A stretch of 33,978 nt of DNA from Verrucomicrobiaceae bacterium UBA2429 (GTDB lineage Bacteria; Verrucomicrobiota; Verrucomicrobiia; Verrucomicrobiales; Verrucomicrobiaceae). Positions 17,501 through 26,804 of this stretch are shown one piece after another. Below the pieces are notes generated by a model. That model was not told the origin of the DNA, ran no database searches, and saw only the letters and a program-made list of their open reading frames with translations. The position numbers and the translations under genes were made by a program. Position 1 is the stretch's first letter, and each line of letters opens with the position of its first letter. The stretch lies in the NCBI GenBank assembly GCA_002343505.1, contig DDQZ01000064.1, positions 1 through 33,978 of the forward strand, read 5' to 3'.

Positions 17501-17870
17501 GACCGCCACCGTGCAGCATCAGATGGTGGGCGGTTATGTGAATCCCGACCGCCCGCTTTTGATCGGCGGGCGTGACAAGGACAAGCGCAGCCTCTGGCAC
17601 GGTGCCATCGCCCGCGTGGCCCTGCGCCATGGCGCGCCGGAACCGGGCCGGCTCATGGCATGGGCCGGCGCCGGTGACGCCTCATGCGTGGCTGACATCA
17701 GCGCCGACTCCCTCGCCGAAATGCTCAAAGGCGATCCCAAAACCGCCTGGCGCTGGGAAACCACGTCACCCGCGGTCACCGCCAAAGGCTCTCCGGATCC
17801 CGACCGCGAGGCCCTGACCGACCTGTGCCACATTCTTCTGAATGCGAACGAGTTCTTTTATCTGCATTGA
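14577..17870 (+). CDS. PSCyt1/DUF1549/DUF1553 protein with LamG-like insertion
   Basis: This 1097-residue secreted protein opens with a signal peptide (about 1-21). A planctomycete-type cytochrome c domain follows, with haem site CYECH at 42-46 and a likely distal Met in LEMPP near 99. DUF1549 spans roughly 160-380 and includes the CAQCHDHKFDP motif near 357. DUF1553 follows, with the APTHPELLDWLADDF segment. A concanavalin/LamG-like domain (about 835-1045) is inserted before the terminal DUF1553 block LTDLCHILLNANEFFYLH. These proteins are abundant in Planctomycetes and Verrucomicrobia and are linked, on genomic grounds, to polysaccharide use. A DUF1501 gene usually follows; none does here, so this copy is an orphan. 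Confidence 0.93.
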   Translation: MYSHPLLFFPPLLLLSATAAAIEPESLKFFENKVRPLLAEACYECHADKKQKGGLRVDNLAYLRQGGESGPALVAHQPDASLLIKAVSYADPDLEMPPDGKLADEKIAILKQWIAMGAPWPEAEVASAKPARKPGEFTEEDRAWWAFQPVKRPPLPAVRDPQYKIRNPIDAFILAKLEENGLTPAPEASPEELARRVYFDLHGLPPTPEEIAEFTAAIEADKSAPKAKGPGAYERLIDKLLASPRYGERWAQHWLDLARYAESEGYRLDAYRPNAWPYRDYVIESFNSDKPYDQFVREQIAGDELDPQNPKVTIGTAFLRHTIYEYNQRDAETQWQNILHEVTGVTADVFMGMSVQCAQCHDHKFDPILQDDYYRLQAFFSNITWPEDKPLSAPEEIRAWNARDAAWRAAAKEPLAVIDRIIEPRVAAAQRNAMEKFPDEVQAMWRKPREQRTAYEEQVVQLAWRQADYERVRFKEDKIKEPDLSELRAAREALAQFDHLKPDPLLTAFVIGETGGKPGETRFKGRRTGDTTVNPGFLTILDPTEAQIPEVSPGATTTGRRKVLADWLTRPDNPLTARVIVNRVWQYHFGRGIAATPSDFGRLGEAPTHPELLDWLADDFVTGGWKFKALHKKILLSSAYRQTARREPGAKELTTDPENRLLWRFNPRRLDAEQARDAVLAATGELDPAMGGEGVTAGKPRRSIYTRKIRNTQDEFLASLDAPPGFASAPSRDSTTTATQSLLMINGDWPLERARAMAARLAAAPARGDAELVERAYQVTLSRRPSDTEKQEAAAFLQTQRRQLQREAPPKPPVASPLASASDYFGPSAASKTAKTLVLQPGTPHEKLRVKETGRIEGSDFSIEAVVNLSSLYPDASVRTIASRWDNSKTDRGWALGVTSEKSAYKPNNLIVQLVGEDFQGSLAYEVVASDIRIPAGKPWYVAAIINNDPEPDQKFGGTVTFYARDLSDASAPMQTATVQHQMVGGYVNPDRPLLIGGRDKDKRSLWHGAIARVALRHGAPEPGRLMAWAGAGDASCVADISADSLAEMLKGDPKTAWRWETTSPAVTAKGSPDPDREALTDLCHILLNANEFFYLH

Positions 17871-17921
17871 ACCCTCCGCAGGGTCTCATGGCAGCGCGGG
17901 GAAACCTGCGGTCCCGGCTTG

Positions 17922-17941
17922 CTCCCGCCCGCACGCGGGAG
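17922..17941. other. Hairpin after the cytochrome gene
   Basis: CTCCCGC (17922-17928) and GCGGGAG (17935-17941) form a 7-bp stem around six bases. No T-run follows, so it is only a possible part of transcript end formation for the gene that stops at 17870. Confidence 0.3.
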
Positions 17942-17951
17942 AAGTGCCCGC

Positions 17952-17982
17952 AAAAAAATAGCGCGGATGCTTCCATCCGCGC
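17952..17982 (-). terminator. Rho-independent terminator of the TonB receptor gene
   Basis: GCGCGGATG (17961-17969) and CATCCGCGC (17974-17982) pair perfectly over 9 bp with a CTTC loop. Seven A residues (17952-17958) on the plus strand give a U-run on the minus strand. It lies 22 bases beyond the stop of the receptor gene. Confidence 0.85.
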
Positions 17983-18004
17983 CTTGAAGTGAGCGAGGCA
18001 GGAA

Positions 18005-20131
18005 TTAGAAACTCACCGAGCCGCCGACGTAGAAGTTGCGCCCGTAGCCCGGGTCAATGCCGTCGTTGCGCACACGCGAGTAGTAGCTCTCGTCGAAGAC
18101 GTTGTTGATGCCGGCCATGAGGTTAAGATTTTCAGTGACGGGGATTTCGGCGGTGAGGTCCCAGGTCATGTAGCCGGGGATGGCGAAGCGCGGGTCGGCG
18201 TCATCACGCGCGTTGTGGTCGTCCACAAAGGTGCCAAGGAAGGAGACCTTGACGCCCTTCTTTTTGTAAATCATGCCGGTGCGCAGAATGAAGTCGGGGG
18301 CGTATTGCGGAGTGGCTCCATCGTTCGGGCCGCCGTGGAGTTCGGCTTCGAGGAGTGAGACGTTGGCATAGAGATTGAGCGCGCCCAGGCTGTCCGCGAG
18401 CTTGGTGCCGCGCGCGGCGTCGAGCCCGCCGATGATGTCGAACTGCACGGCGCCGTCCCAGCCGTAGTTGATGCTGCGGCCGACGCTGCGGAGCTGGCCG
18501 CCGGAAACACCGAAGCGGTTGTCCAGGTCAATGAGGAAGAGACTGGTGTCGAAGGCCAGCCACTCGCGCGGCGTGCCGCGGTAGCCAATCTCATAGCTCC
18601 AGCCAAGGGAGGGGTCGGTGTCCGTGGCAGTGAGGCCGGGCTGGGCGACGATGGACTCGGTGAAGATGGTTGTGCGGTAGCTCTGGGAGACGTTGGCGTA
18701 GAGCTGGGTCTGATTGTCGAAGTCCAGCGCCATGCCGAGGCCGAAGAGCGGCTGGGAGTCCAGTTTGCTTTTGGTCACCTCGCCGGTGGGCACGCCGGTG
18801 GTGGCGTTGAAATTCCGGCTGTGCACGTCCTGCTTGACCAGTTCCATGCGGAAACCGGGAGTGATGGAGAACTTGCCGTATGTGAATTTGTTCTCGGCAA
18901 AGAAGGAGCCGTAGGTGGTGCTGCGCTCGGAATCGAGGAAGGTGACGCCATCCTCCGCGTCGAAGCTGCGGCCCCGCTTGTCCTCGCGGGGGGAGTCCAC
19001 GTAATAAAACTGCATTCCCGCCGCCAGGGTGTGCTCACCGCCCAGGCCCTCCCAGTCATGGCGCAGGCGCGGCTCGATGCCGAAGCTGTAAAACTCCTGG
19101 TTTTCGATGTTGTTGGTGAGGGAGGCGCCGCCTGCGGGCCGGGTGCCGAAGCCGCCGCCGCGCTGGCGCTTGCTCCAGCGCTGGTAGTAGCCACCCCAGG
19201 CTTTGACATTCAGTTCCGTGCCGGTCTGGATGCGGTGCTGGAGTTCGACGTTGCCGATGTAGCGGCGCAGGCGGAACTCGTCATGATTGCGCGTGGTGCG
19301 CTCGGGGTTGCGGGCAAAGTCGCGCGCGGTGAGACCGCCGGGCTCGCCGTGCTCCTCCTCGTAGCCGTCGAAGCCGAAGATGAGCCGCGTGTCGTCATCG
19401 AAATCCCACACGAGTTTGAGATGGCCGCCATTGAGTTTGTACTGGCTGTTGCGCTCGCGGAAACCCTGGGACTCGCGGTGGTTGAAGTAACCGAGGTAGC
19501 CGAGCTGGCCGAGCGTGCCGTCCACGGCGGTGTAGCTGGAGAATAGCTCGTCGCTGCCGAAGATGTTCTGCGTTCTGAAGGAGAAGGGCGAGTTCCGCTG
19601 CGGCATGTAAGTCACATAGTTGAAGGCGCCGCCGGGCTGCGGGCCATACATGAGGGAGCCGCCGCCGCGGATGAACTCGATGCGGTCCACTGTGTCGAGA
19701 GGCGGGGTGAAATAGGCTTCGGGGTAGCCGAAGGGATCGGCATGGATGGGCACGCCGTCTTTGAGCACCTGCATGAACTGCATCCGGTGCGGCTCGCCGA
19801 TGCCGCGGTAGCCGATGCTGACCAGCGGCGTGGTTTCCTCGGAGAAAAGCAGGCCGGGAGTCAAAGCGACCGCTTGGCGGTAATTGTTCGCCTGCACTTT
19901 GGGCAGCGCGTCGAGGTCAATGACCGTGGCGCGTTTGCCAGCAAAGATTTTGTTGCCTTCCACGGCGAGGGGAAAGGGGTGCTGGATGACCGCATCGTCC
20001 TCGGCCTCGCCATAGACAAGGACAGTGTCGAGAGTGGCGGAGCTGGCTGGCGGCGTGGCGGTATCGGCGGTCTGACCTTGGGAGATGGCCGAACAGCCGA
20101 AGAGGGCAATGAGGATAAGGCTGAGTTTCAT
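18005..20131 (-). CDS. TonB-dependent outer-membrane receptor, FecA-like
   Basis: This protein of 708 residues from the ATG at 20131 has a signal peptide (MKLSLILIALFGCSAISQG). The plug domain includes NNYRQAVALTPGLLF and the typical RIEFIRGGGSLMYGPQPGGA motif. A long barrel follows, ending in a terminal Phe (FYVGGSVSF). The overall pattern is closest to receptors annotated as Fe(III)-dicitrate type. It should move an iron chelate or another large substrate across the outer membrane using TonB energy. No TonB, ExbB or ExbD genes lie nearby. In-frame ATGs at 20167 and 20161 are possible, but 20131 gives the clean signal peptide. It is divergent from the esterase fusion gene. Confidence 0.92.
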   Translation of the reverse strand: MKLSLILIALFGCSAISQGQTADTATPPASSATLDTVLVYGEAEDDAVIQHPFPLAVEGNKIFAGKRATVIDLDALPKVQANNYRQAVALTPGLLFSEETTPLVSIGYRGIGEPHRMQFMQVLKDGVPIHADPFGYPEAYFTPPLDTVDRIEFIRGGGSLMYGPQPGGAFNYVTYMPQRNSPFSFRTQNIFGSDELFSSYTAVDGTLGQLGYLGYFNHRESQGFRERNSQYKLNGGHLKLVWDFDDDTRLIFGFDGYEEEHGEPGGLTARDFARNPERTTRNHDEFRLRRYIGNVELQHRIQTGTELNVKAWGGYYQRWSKRQRGGGFGTRPAGGASLTNNIENQEFYSFGIEPRLRHDWEGLGGEHTLAAGMQFYYVDSPREDKRGRSFDAEDGVTFLDSERSTTYGSFFAENKFTYGKFSITPGFRMELVKQDVHSRNFNATTGVPTGEVTKSKLDSQPLFGLGMALDFDNQTQLYANVSQSYRTTIFTESIVAQPGLTATDTDPSLGWSYEIGYRGTPREWLAFDTSLFLIDLDNRFGVSGGQLRSVGRSINYGWDGAVQFDIIGGLDAARGTKLADSLGALNLYANVSLLEAELHGGPNDGATPQYAPDFILRTGMIYKKKGVKVSFLGTFVDDHNARDDADPRFAIPGYMTWDLTAEIPVTENLNLMAGINNVFDESYYSRVRNDGIDPGYGRNFYVGGSVSF

Positions 20132-20181
20132 GAGAGGTTGACTGAGGCTAATGAGTTCCATTCGCAATTGGAGAGGCGCGC

Positions 20182-20208
20182 ATTTTATCTCGATTCAAAA
20201 TCGCGCAA
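20182..20208 (-). promoter_or_regulatory. Possible promoter of the TonB receptor gene
   Basis: On the minus strand, TAAAAT (20187-20182) is a good -10. TTGCGC (20208-20203) lies 15 bases upstream as a weak -35. The palindrome at 20218 sits just upstream, where a regulator could act. Confidence 0.3.
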
Positions 20209-20217
20209 GCGGAATTT

Positions 20218-20232
20218 TGCGATTGATTCGCA
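20218..20232. promoter_or_regulatory. Palindromic operator candidate
   Basis: TGCGATTGATTCGCA has 5-bp arms (TGCGA and TCGCA) around TTGAT. It lies in the divergent region, about 86 bases upstream of the receptor start and 113 bases upstream of the esterase start. The core 10-mer GATTGATTCG recurs at 22211-22220, just after the esterase gene. Confidence 0.35.
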
Positions 20233-20266
20233 TTTGCTCGTAGCGCGCCATTTTTTCCCTCCGCTC

Positions 20267-20288
20267 AAAAAAAATGGGGCGAGCCCCA
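20267..20288 (-). terminator. Terminator-like hairpin upstream of the TonB receptor
   Basis: On the minus strand TGGGGC-TC-GCCCCA is followed by eight T residues (plus-strand A run 20267-20274). This is a canonical intrinsic-terminator shape, but no upstream minus-strand gene exists. It may be a leader attenuator for the receptor or stop antisense transcription. A second pairing, CCATTTTTT (20248-20256) with AAAAAATGG (20269-20277), overlaps its 3' arm and would compete with it. Confidence 0.45.
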
Positions 20289-20344
20289 CTGAATGGGAGT
20301 GCATTTCATCGAGAGCACCCAGGCACACAGGCCGTTCTGTGCCG

Positions 20345-22192
20345 ATGCAAAAATGGATTCTCTTTGCCCTGGCGACTGGTTTGACAACTTCTGGAATGGC
20401 CGCCCCGAAGCTCGTTCTCGCCGGTGACTCGACGGTGGCCACCGTCTCGAAGCCGCGCAAAGACCGCCCGGACCTCGCGGGCTGGGGGCAGATGCTGCCC
20501 GACTTTCTCACCCCGGAGGCCACCGTGGTGAACCACGCCCGCGGCGGCACCAGCACGAAGAGCTTTCGCGCGCTCGGCCTATGGGACCGCGTGCTCGCCG
20601 AGAAGCCGGACTATGTGCTCATTCAGTTCGGCCACAACGACCAGCCCGGCAAAGGCCCCGATCGCGAGACCGACCCCGCCGGCAGTTACCGGGAAAATCT
20701 GCGCCAGTTCATCCGCGAGGCGCGAGCCATCCAGGCGCGGCCCGTGCTGGTGACTTCCGTGGCCCGGCGCGTGTATGAAAACGGGCGGCTCACCTCCAGC
20801 CTCGGACCTTATGCGGAGGCGGTCAAAGCCGTGGCGTCGGAGACCGGCGTGCCCGTGGTGGACCTGCACCGCACCAGCTTTCTGCTCTTTGATCAGCGCG
20901 GGGAAAAGTTCAGCCAGCAGACCTACGGCCCCTCGGCGGAGGACCGCACGCACTTCAACAGCGAAGGCGCGCGCATGGTGGCGCGCCTCGTGGCGGAGCA
21001 GCTTCAGCGCGTGGTGCCAGAGCTGGCCCCGCACATCCGCCTGGCGCCGCCGCCGCCCGCAGGCTCGCCTTTTGAAATCAAGCTCAACACCGTCACCCGG
21101 GGGTATGACGGCGAGACCTGCTGGGTGCATCCGCGCGCGGGAGCCATCCCAGGTGCCACGCCCACGGTCGTCCTCACCATGCAGAAGCTGCTCATGAGCG
21201 GCAGCGACATCTTTTACGCGCTCAATGACACGCGCACCGGCGATCTCGGCCAGACTTGGAGCCCCATCCGCCAGCATGACGACACCCTGGGCCGCCGCCA
21301 GGAGCCTGGCGGAGTCGTCATCGCCGCCAGCGATTTCACCCCGAAGTGGCACGCCCAGAGCGGCAGGCTGCTCGGCATCGGCCACACCGTCCGCTATGCC
21401 GGCGACAAGGTCATGCACAACCGCCCGCGCGAGACGAGCTGGTCCGTCTATGATGAAACAACGCGCACTTGGTCCGCCTGGGACACCCTGAAGCTGCCGG
21501 ACGAGGCCAAGTTTTTCAACTGCGGCGCCGGCAGCGTCCAGCGTGTGGACCTGGACAATGGCGAGATACTGCTTCCCGTTTACCTCAAGGCCGAGGCCGA
21601 CAAATACTACCGCGTCACCGTCCTGCGCTGCGCCTTCGATGGCAAAGAGCTGCGCTACCTCGGCCAGGGCGGCGAGCTTTTCCTCGAGTCCGGCCGCGGC
21701 GTCTATGAGCCTTCGCTCACCCGCTTCCAGGGCCGCTTTTACCTCACCCTGCGCAACGACACCGACGGCTATGTGGCCGTGAGCGACGACGGCCTGAACT
21801 ACGGCCCCATTCAGCCCTGGCGCTACACGGACGGCGAAAGCCTCGGCAACTACAACACCCAGCAGCACTGGATCTCCCGCCCGGACGCCCTCTACCTCGT
21901 CTATACCCGCAAAGGCGCGCGCAATGACCACGTCTTCCGCCACCGCGCGCCTCTCTTCATGGCGCGGGTGGATGTGGAAAAAATGGCCGTCATGCGCGGG
22001 ACGGAGACCGTGCTCGTGCCCGAGCGCGGCGCGCGGCTGGGGAACTTCGCCATCGCCGAAGTCAGTGAAAACGAGACCTGGGTCACCGTGGCCGAGTGGA
22101 TGCAGTGCATGAGCCCGAACGTCATCATCCCGCCGGAGAACCCCTTCGGCGCGGACAACAGCGTCTTCTCAGCGCGCATCCTCTGGCGCTGA
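20345..22192 (+). CDS. SGNH rhamnogalacturonan acetylesterase-like protein fused to sialidase-like domain
   Basis: This 615-residue secreted protein has a signal peptide (about 1-20) and two domains. The SGNH hydrolase domain (about 22-225) shows GDS with nucleophile S29, G68 in RGGTS, N98 in GHND and D200-x-x-H203 (DRTHF), as in rhamnogalacturonan acetylesterases. Residues about 245-615 resemble a six-bladed sialidase/BNR-type fold, with blade-like segments such as SWSVYDETTRTWSAWD, YEPSLTRFQGRFYLTL and YVAVSDDGLNYG. It probably deacetylates a plant-type or host polysaccharide, with the propeller binding or cleaving a sugar. The ATG at 20345 is the signal-peptide start. The frame stays open far upstream only as a shadow of the receptor gene. 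Confidence 0.85.
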   Translation: MQKWILFALATGLTTSGMAAPKLVLAGDSTVATVSKPRKDRPDLAGWGQMLPDFLTPEATVVNHARGGTSTKSFRALGLWDRVLAEKPDYVLIQFGHNDQPGKGPDRETDPAGSYRENLRQFIREARAIQARPVLVTSVARRVYENGRLTSSLGPYAEAVKAVASETGVPVVDLHRTSFLLFDQRGEKFSQQTYGPSAEDRTHFNSEGARMVARLVAEQLQRVVPELAPHIRLAPPPPAGSPFEIKLNTVTRGYDGETCWVHPRAGAIPGATPTVVLTMQKLLMSGSDIFYALNDTRTGDLGQTWSPIRQHDDTLGRRQEPGGVVIAASDFTPKWHAQSGRLLGIGHTVRYAGDKVMHNRPRETSWSVYDETTRTWSAWDTLKLPDEAKFFNCGAGSVQRVDLDNGEILLPVYLKAEADKYYRVTVLRCAFDGKELRYLGQGGELFLESGRGVYEPSLTRFQGRFYLTLRNDTDGYVAVSDDGLNYGPIQPWRYTDGESLGNYNTQQHWISRPDALYLVYTRKGARNDHVFRHRAPLFMARVDVEKMAVMRGTETVLVPERGARLGNFAIAEVSENETWVTVAEWMQCMSPNVIIPPENPFGADNSVFSARILWR

Positions 22193-22269
22193 GAACGCCT
22201 CACAGCCTCGGATTGATTCGAGCAACCCGCCCGTCACTTTGTTTGTTGTAGTGCCAGTTTCAAAAACGT

Positions 22270-23391
22270 ATGATTTCCGCCATGAGAAACCTCCGCCGCA
22301 TTTTCGCATCCGCTGCCATTGTGCTTTTCGCCGCCGCCGCTCCCGCCCAAAACGAACGGGTGGTCGAGGAACTCCAGGGCTGGGCCGAGAAGGGGGATTC
22401 CGACGCCCAGTTCGAGCTGGGACTGCGCATGCTGACCGGGGAAGGCTTGAAAAAGGATGAGAAAAAAGGCGCGGAATGGCTCGAGAAAGCAGCCAACCAA
22501 AAGCACCTGCGCGCGCAGTTTCTCACCGGGTCGCTCTACGAGGACGGCATCGGCGTCAAGCGCAACGACGCGCTGGCCTTCGAGTGGTTCCGCCGGGCGG
22601 CGGAAAACGGCTTCGCCCCCGCCCAGCATGCCGTGGCGATGGGTTACGACCTCGGCAAGGGAGTGAAGCAGGATCCCGCAGCCGCCGCAGAGTGGCTGGA
22701 AAAAGCCGCCGCGCAAAGCCACGCCCCCTCCCAGACAGCCCTGGCCGCCAAATATGAGCGTGGAGTCGGGGTGGCAAAGAGCCCCGCCAAGGCCGCGCTT
22801 TACTACCTGCGCGCCGCGCAGCAGGATTTTGTTCCCGCCATGAGCCGTCTGGCCAATCTTTACTACAGCGGCAACGGCGTGCCGGTGGACTACCGCCGCG
22901 CTGGCGCCTGGTACCAGCGCGCCGCGCGTAGTGACGACCCCTGGGCCGCCAACAACATTGCCTGGTTCCTCGCCACCTGCCCTGACGAGACGCTGCACAA
23001 TGGCGAAATGGCCGTGCAGTTCGCCACCCGCGCACTGCGCATCATGGACGAGGCGGGAGAGGAGCAGCGCTACGAGATGCTCGACACCAAAGCCGCCGCC
23101 CTGGCCCGCAACGGCGAATATTTGGAAGCCCTTCTCTGGCAGAAAAAATCCATCGCCCTGCTCAAGGAGGACACCGAAATCTCCGAGGAGGAGCGACAGA
23201 CTCTCATGAAAGAGTTTGAAGACCGCATGAAGCTCTACCAAAAGCAGGCTCCTTACACGGAGCCGGAACCCAAGGGTGAAGCCGACACCGCGCCGCTGCC
23301 CAACGACAGCATTCTGCAGGAGGAGGGGCTGCCCGGAGGCGACTCCAAACCCAAGAGTAAAAAAGGCAAAAGCAAGGGAACCGTGGTCTGA
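22270..23391 (+). CDS. Sel1-repeat (TPR-like) secreted protein
   Basis: This 373-residue protein has a signal peptide ending AAAAPAQ and about five Sel1-like repeats of 36 residues between 30 and 225. Examples are AQFELGLRMLTGEGLKKDEK, AQFLTGSLYEDGIGVKRNDA and AMSRLANLYYSGNGVPVDYR. Next come a TPR-like helical region and a Lys-rich, low-complexity tail. Such proteins are protein-interaction scaffolds, here in the periplasm; the partner is unknown. The second ATG at 22282 (MRNLRRIFASA) gives the more usual signal peptide start and may be the true one. It ends six bases before the convergent dipeptidase gene. Confidence 0.9.
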   Translation: MISAMRNLRRIFASAAIVLFAAAAPAQNERVVEELQGWAEKGDSDAQFELGLRMLTGEGLKKDEKKGAEWLEKAANQKHLRAQFLTGSLYEDGIGVKRNDALAFEWFRRAAENGFAPAQHAVAMGYDLGKGVKQDPAAAAEWLEKAAAQSHAPSQTALAAKYERGVGVAKSPAKAALYYLRAAQQDFVPAMSRLANLYYSGNGVPVDYRRAGAWYQRAARSDDPWAANNIAWFLATCPDETLHNGEMAVQFATRALRIMDEAGEEQRYEMLDTKAAALARNGEYLEALLWQKKSIALLKEDTEISEEERQTLMKEFEDRMKLYQKQAPYTEPEPKGEADTAPLPNDSILQEEGLPGGDSKPKSKKGKSKGTVV

Positions 23392-23397
23392 GCGCGC

Positions 23398-24471
23398 TCA
23401 AGCCCAGGCCCCGCGAAGCAGGCGCAGGTAGTTGCCGTGCATGATGCCGGCGATATCACCGGCGCTGTAGCCGCGCTTTTCCAGCATGGCCGGGATGCGG
23501 GCCAGATCGGCGATGGTGTCCAGGTCCTCCGGCGTCTGCTCGGTGCCGTAGCCGCCGTCCAAATCGGTGCCGATGCCGCAGTGCAGGGCATTCCCGGCGA
23601 GTTGGCAGACATGATCCATATGATCGCAGATGACTTCGAGCTTGAGGCCCGTCTCCTGCGGAGTGGTGGTGCCGCGAATCCAGCCCGGAATCATCATCCA
23701 TGCGTCAAGCGCGGCGCCAATAACCGCGCCGCGCCCGATGAGCGCCTTGATCTGCTCGTCGGAGAACTGGCGCGGATCGGGAACCAGCGCGCGGCAGTTG
23801 CTGTGGCTGGCCCAGACGGCGCCATCGAAGATATCCAGCGCCTCCCAGAAACTCTCATCCGACAGATGCGTCACATCCAGGATCATGCCAAGACGGTCCA
23901 TCTCCCGGATCAAGTCGCGCCCGCAGGCCGGCAGCCCGCCGGGCGTGTCATGACCCATGGCGTAACGGCAGACGCCGTAGTGCGCCGGCCCCATGGCGCG
24001 CAGCCCCTGCTCCCAGTGCTTTTCCAGATGCCCGACGCTGCGGATGCTGTCCGCGCCCTCCAGACTGAGGATGTAGTAGATGGGCTTCGAGTCGTCCGGT
24101 TCAGAGTTGTCCTCCCAGTGAGCCACGGCTTTTTCCAGTCCGGCCAAGTCCATGATCTGGCGCATGTGCCCCTGCTCCTCCATGGCGCGATACCAGGCGA
24201 GCTGGCCCTGTGTCTCCGCGTATGCCTGCTCGGGCGACATCCAATTGGCGATGGGAGTGACGCCCGGCATGCAACCGGCGAGCTGGGTGGCCACACAGAT
24301 GCCCACCCTGCCCTGGCGCATTTCAGGAAAAGCCGTCGTTCCCCCCGCGCGCCCCTTGCCGGTCATTCCGGCCTCGCACCGGCGTATTTCGTGGACAGGC
24401 AGGCGCAGATCGCGGTTGAAGCCGCCGAGGGCGTTGAGACTGAGGTCGAGGTGGGCGTCAAAGGTGAGCAT
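23398..24471 (-). CDS. Membrane dipeptidase, peptidase family M19
   Basis: This 357-residue protein matches renal-type dipeptidases. The N-terminal DAHLD (residues 5-9) supplies metal ligands H7 and D9. LEGAD carries the bridging Glu near 154, and DVTHLS and WASHSNCRAL supply the two further His ligands. GIGTDLDGGYG and the final YSAGDIAGIMHGNYLRLLR are family landmarks. The enzyme is a binuclear zinc hydrolase of dipeptides, including D-residue-containing ones. No signal peptide is visible, so despite the family name it is likely cytoplasmic. It is transcribed in the same direction as glnS, 67 bases downstream of it. Confidence 0.9.
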   Translation of the reverse strand: MLTFDAHLDLSLNALGGFNRDLRLPVHEIRRCEAGMTGKGRAGGTTAFPEMRQGRVGICVATQLAGCMPGVTPIANWMSPEQAYAETQGQLAWYRAMEEQGHMRQIMDLAGLEKAVAHWEDNSEPDDSKPIYYILSLEGADSIRSVGHLEKHWEQGLRAMGPAHYGVCRYAMGHDTPGGLPACGRDLIREMDRLGMILDVTHLSDESFWEALDIFDGAVWASHSNCRALVPDPRQFSDEQIKALIGRGAVIGAALDAWMMIPGWIRGTTTPQETGLKLEVICDHMDHVCQLAGNALHCGIGTDLDGGYGTEQTPEDLDTIADLARIPAMLEKRGYSAGDIAGIMHGNYLRLLRGAWA

Positions 24472-24538
24472 GGAAGGTGCTGAATAGTCGCGGCGGACCG
24501 GCGCGCTGTTTCAAAAGAAGAGCCGCATGACCGCGCGC

Positions 24539-26239
<1,701 letters not shown>

Positions 26240-26321
26240 GGGCGGGGCGGATGTTTGCCGGAGCGAGCTAAGGAGTCAAGGAGCCAGGGAATGCAGCCCT
26301 GCTCCGTCAATGCCGCGCGGA

Positions 26322-26804
26322 TCATCTGGCGAGGGCCTTTTCCCGCTCGTCCTTGTATTTGCAATGGCCGGTGTTGGCCAGCTCGTCACAACGCGCCTCG
26401 ATGCGCATGGACTTCATTTGCGGCTGAAAACCGAGACGGCGGGTGATGCAGTCATGCAGCAGGGCGCTGTGCTCGTCCTCAAACTCGACGACGCGGTCGC
26501 AATCCAGGCAGATCAGGTGGTTGTGCTGCGGTTTGTCGAGGAAATTGGGGTCGTAGTAAGTCTGGTCGCGTCCGAGGTCCACGATCCGCAACAGGCCGCA
26601 TTCGACGAGGAGCTGCAGGGTGCGATAGACGGTGGCGCGGGAGACAGTGCGGTCGAGTTTGCGGGCTTTTTCGAGAAGCTCGTCGGCATTGAAGTGGTCG
26701 TCTGTGGCGAAAGCGGCTTCGACGATGGTCTCGCGCTGCTTGGTCCGCCGCAAGCCGGTGGCGACGATGTGCGCCTCCAGCCGCTCTTTGATTCTGGCAT
26801 CCAT
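26322..26804 (-). CDS. Fur-family transcriptional regulator
   Basis: This 160-residue protein has the Fur layout. A winged-helix DNA-binding half (about 10-85) includes the recognition region VSRATVYRTLQLLVECGLL. A dimerisation half carries H94-x-H96 and the structural zinc pair C99-x-x-C102 in HLICLDCDRVVEFED, with two further Cys at 139 and 148. Which metal or signal it senses (iron, zinc or peroxide) cannot be settled from sequence. A 7-1-7 palindrome 20 bases upstream of the start suggests autoregulation. It stands between glnS and the anti-sigma/YfbK-like gene on the same strand. Confidence 0.93.
   Translation of the reverse strand: MDARIKERLEAHIVATGLRRTKQRETIVEAAFATDDHFNADELLEKARKLDRTVSRATVYRTLQLLVECGLLRIVDLGRDQTYYDPNFLDKPQHNHLICLDCDRVVEFEDEHSALLHDCITRRLGFQPQMKSMRIEARCDELANTGHCKYKDEREKALAR

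Noticed and set aside
20290..20344. Cobalamin riboswitch upstream of the TonB receptor
   Set aside because: Some GGTGC- and CAGTG-like bits are present, but the conserved core and its order are not visible.
20579..21943. Minus-strand open frame opposite the esterase-sialidase gene
   Set aside because: No motifs were seen; it is an antisense shadow of a gene with an intact SGNH active site.
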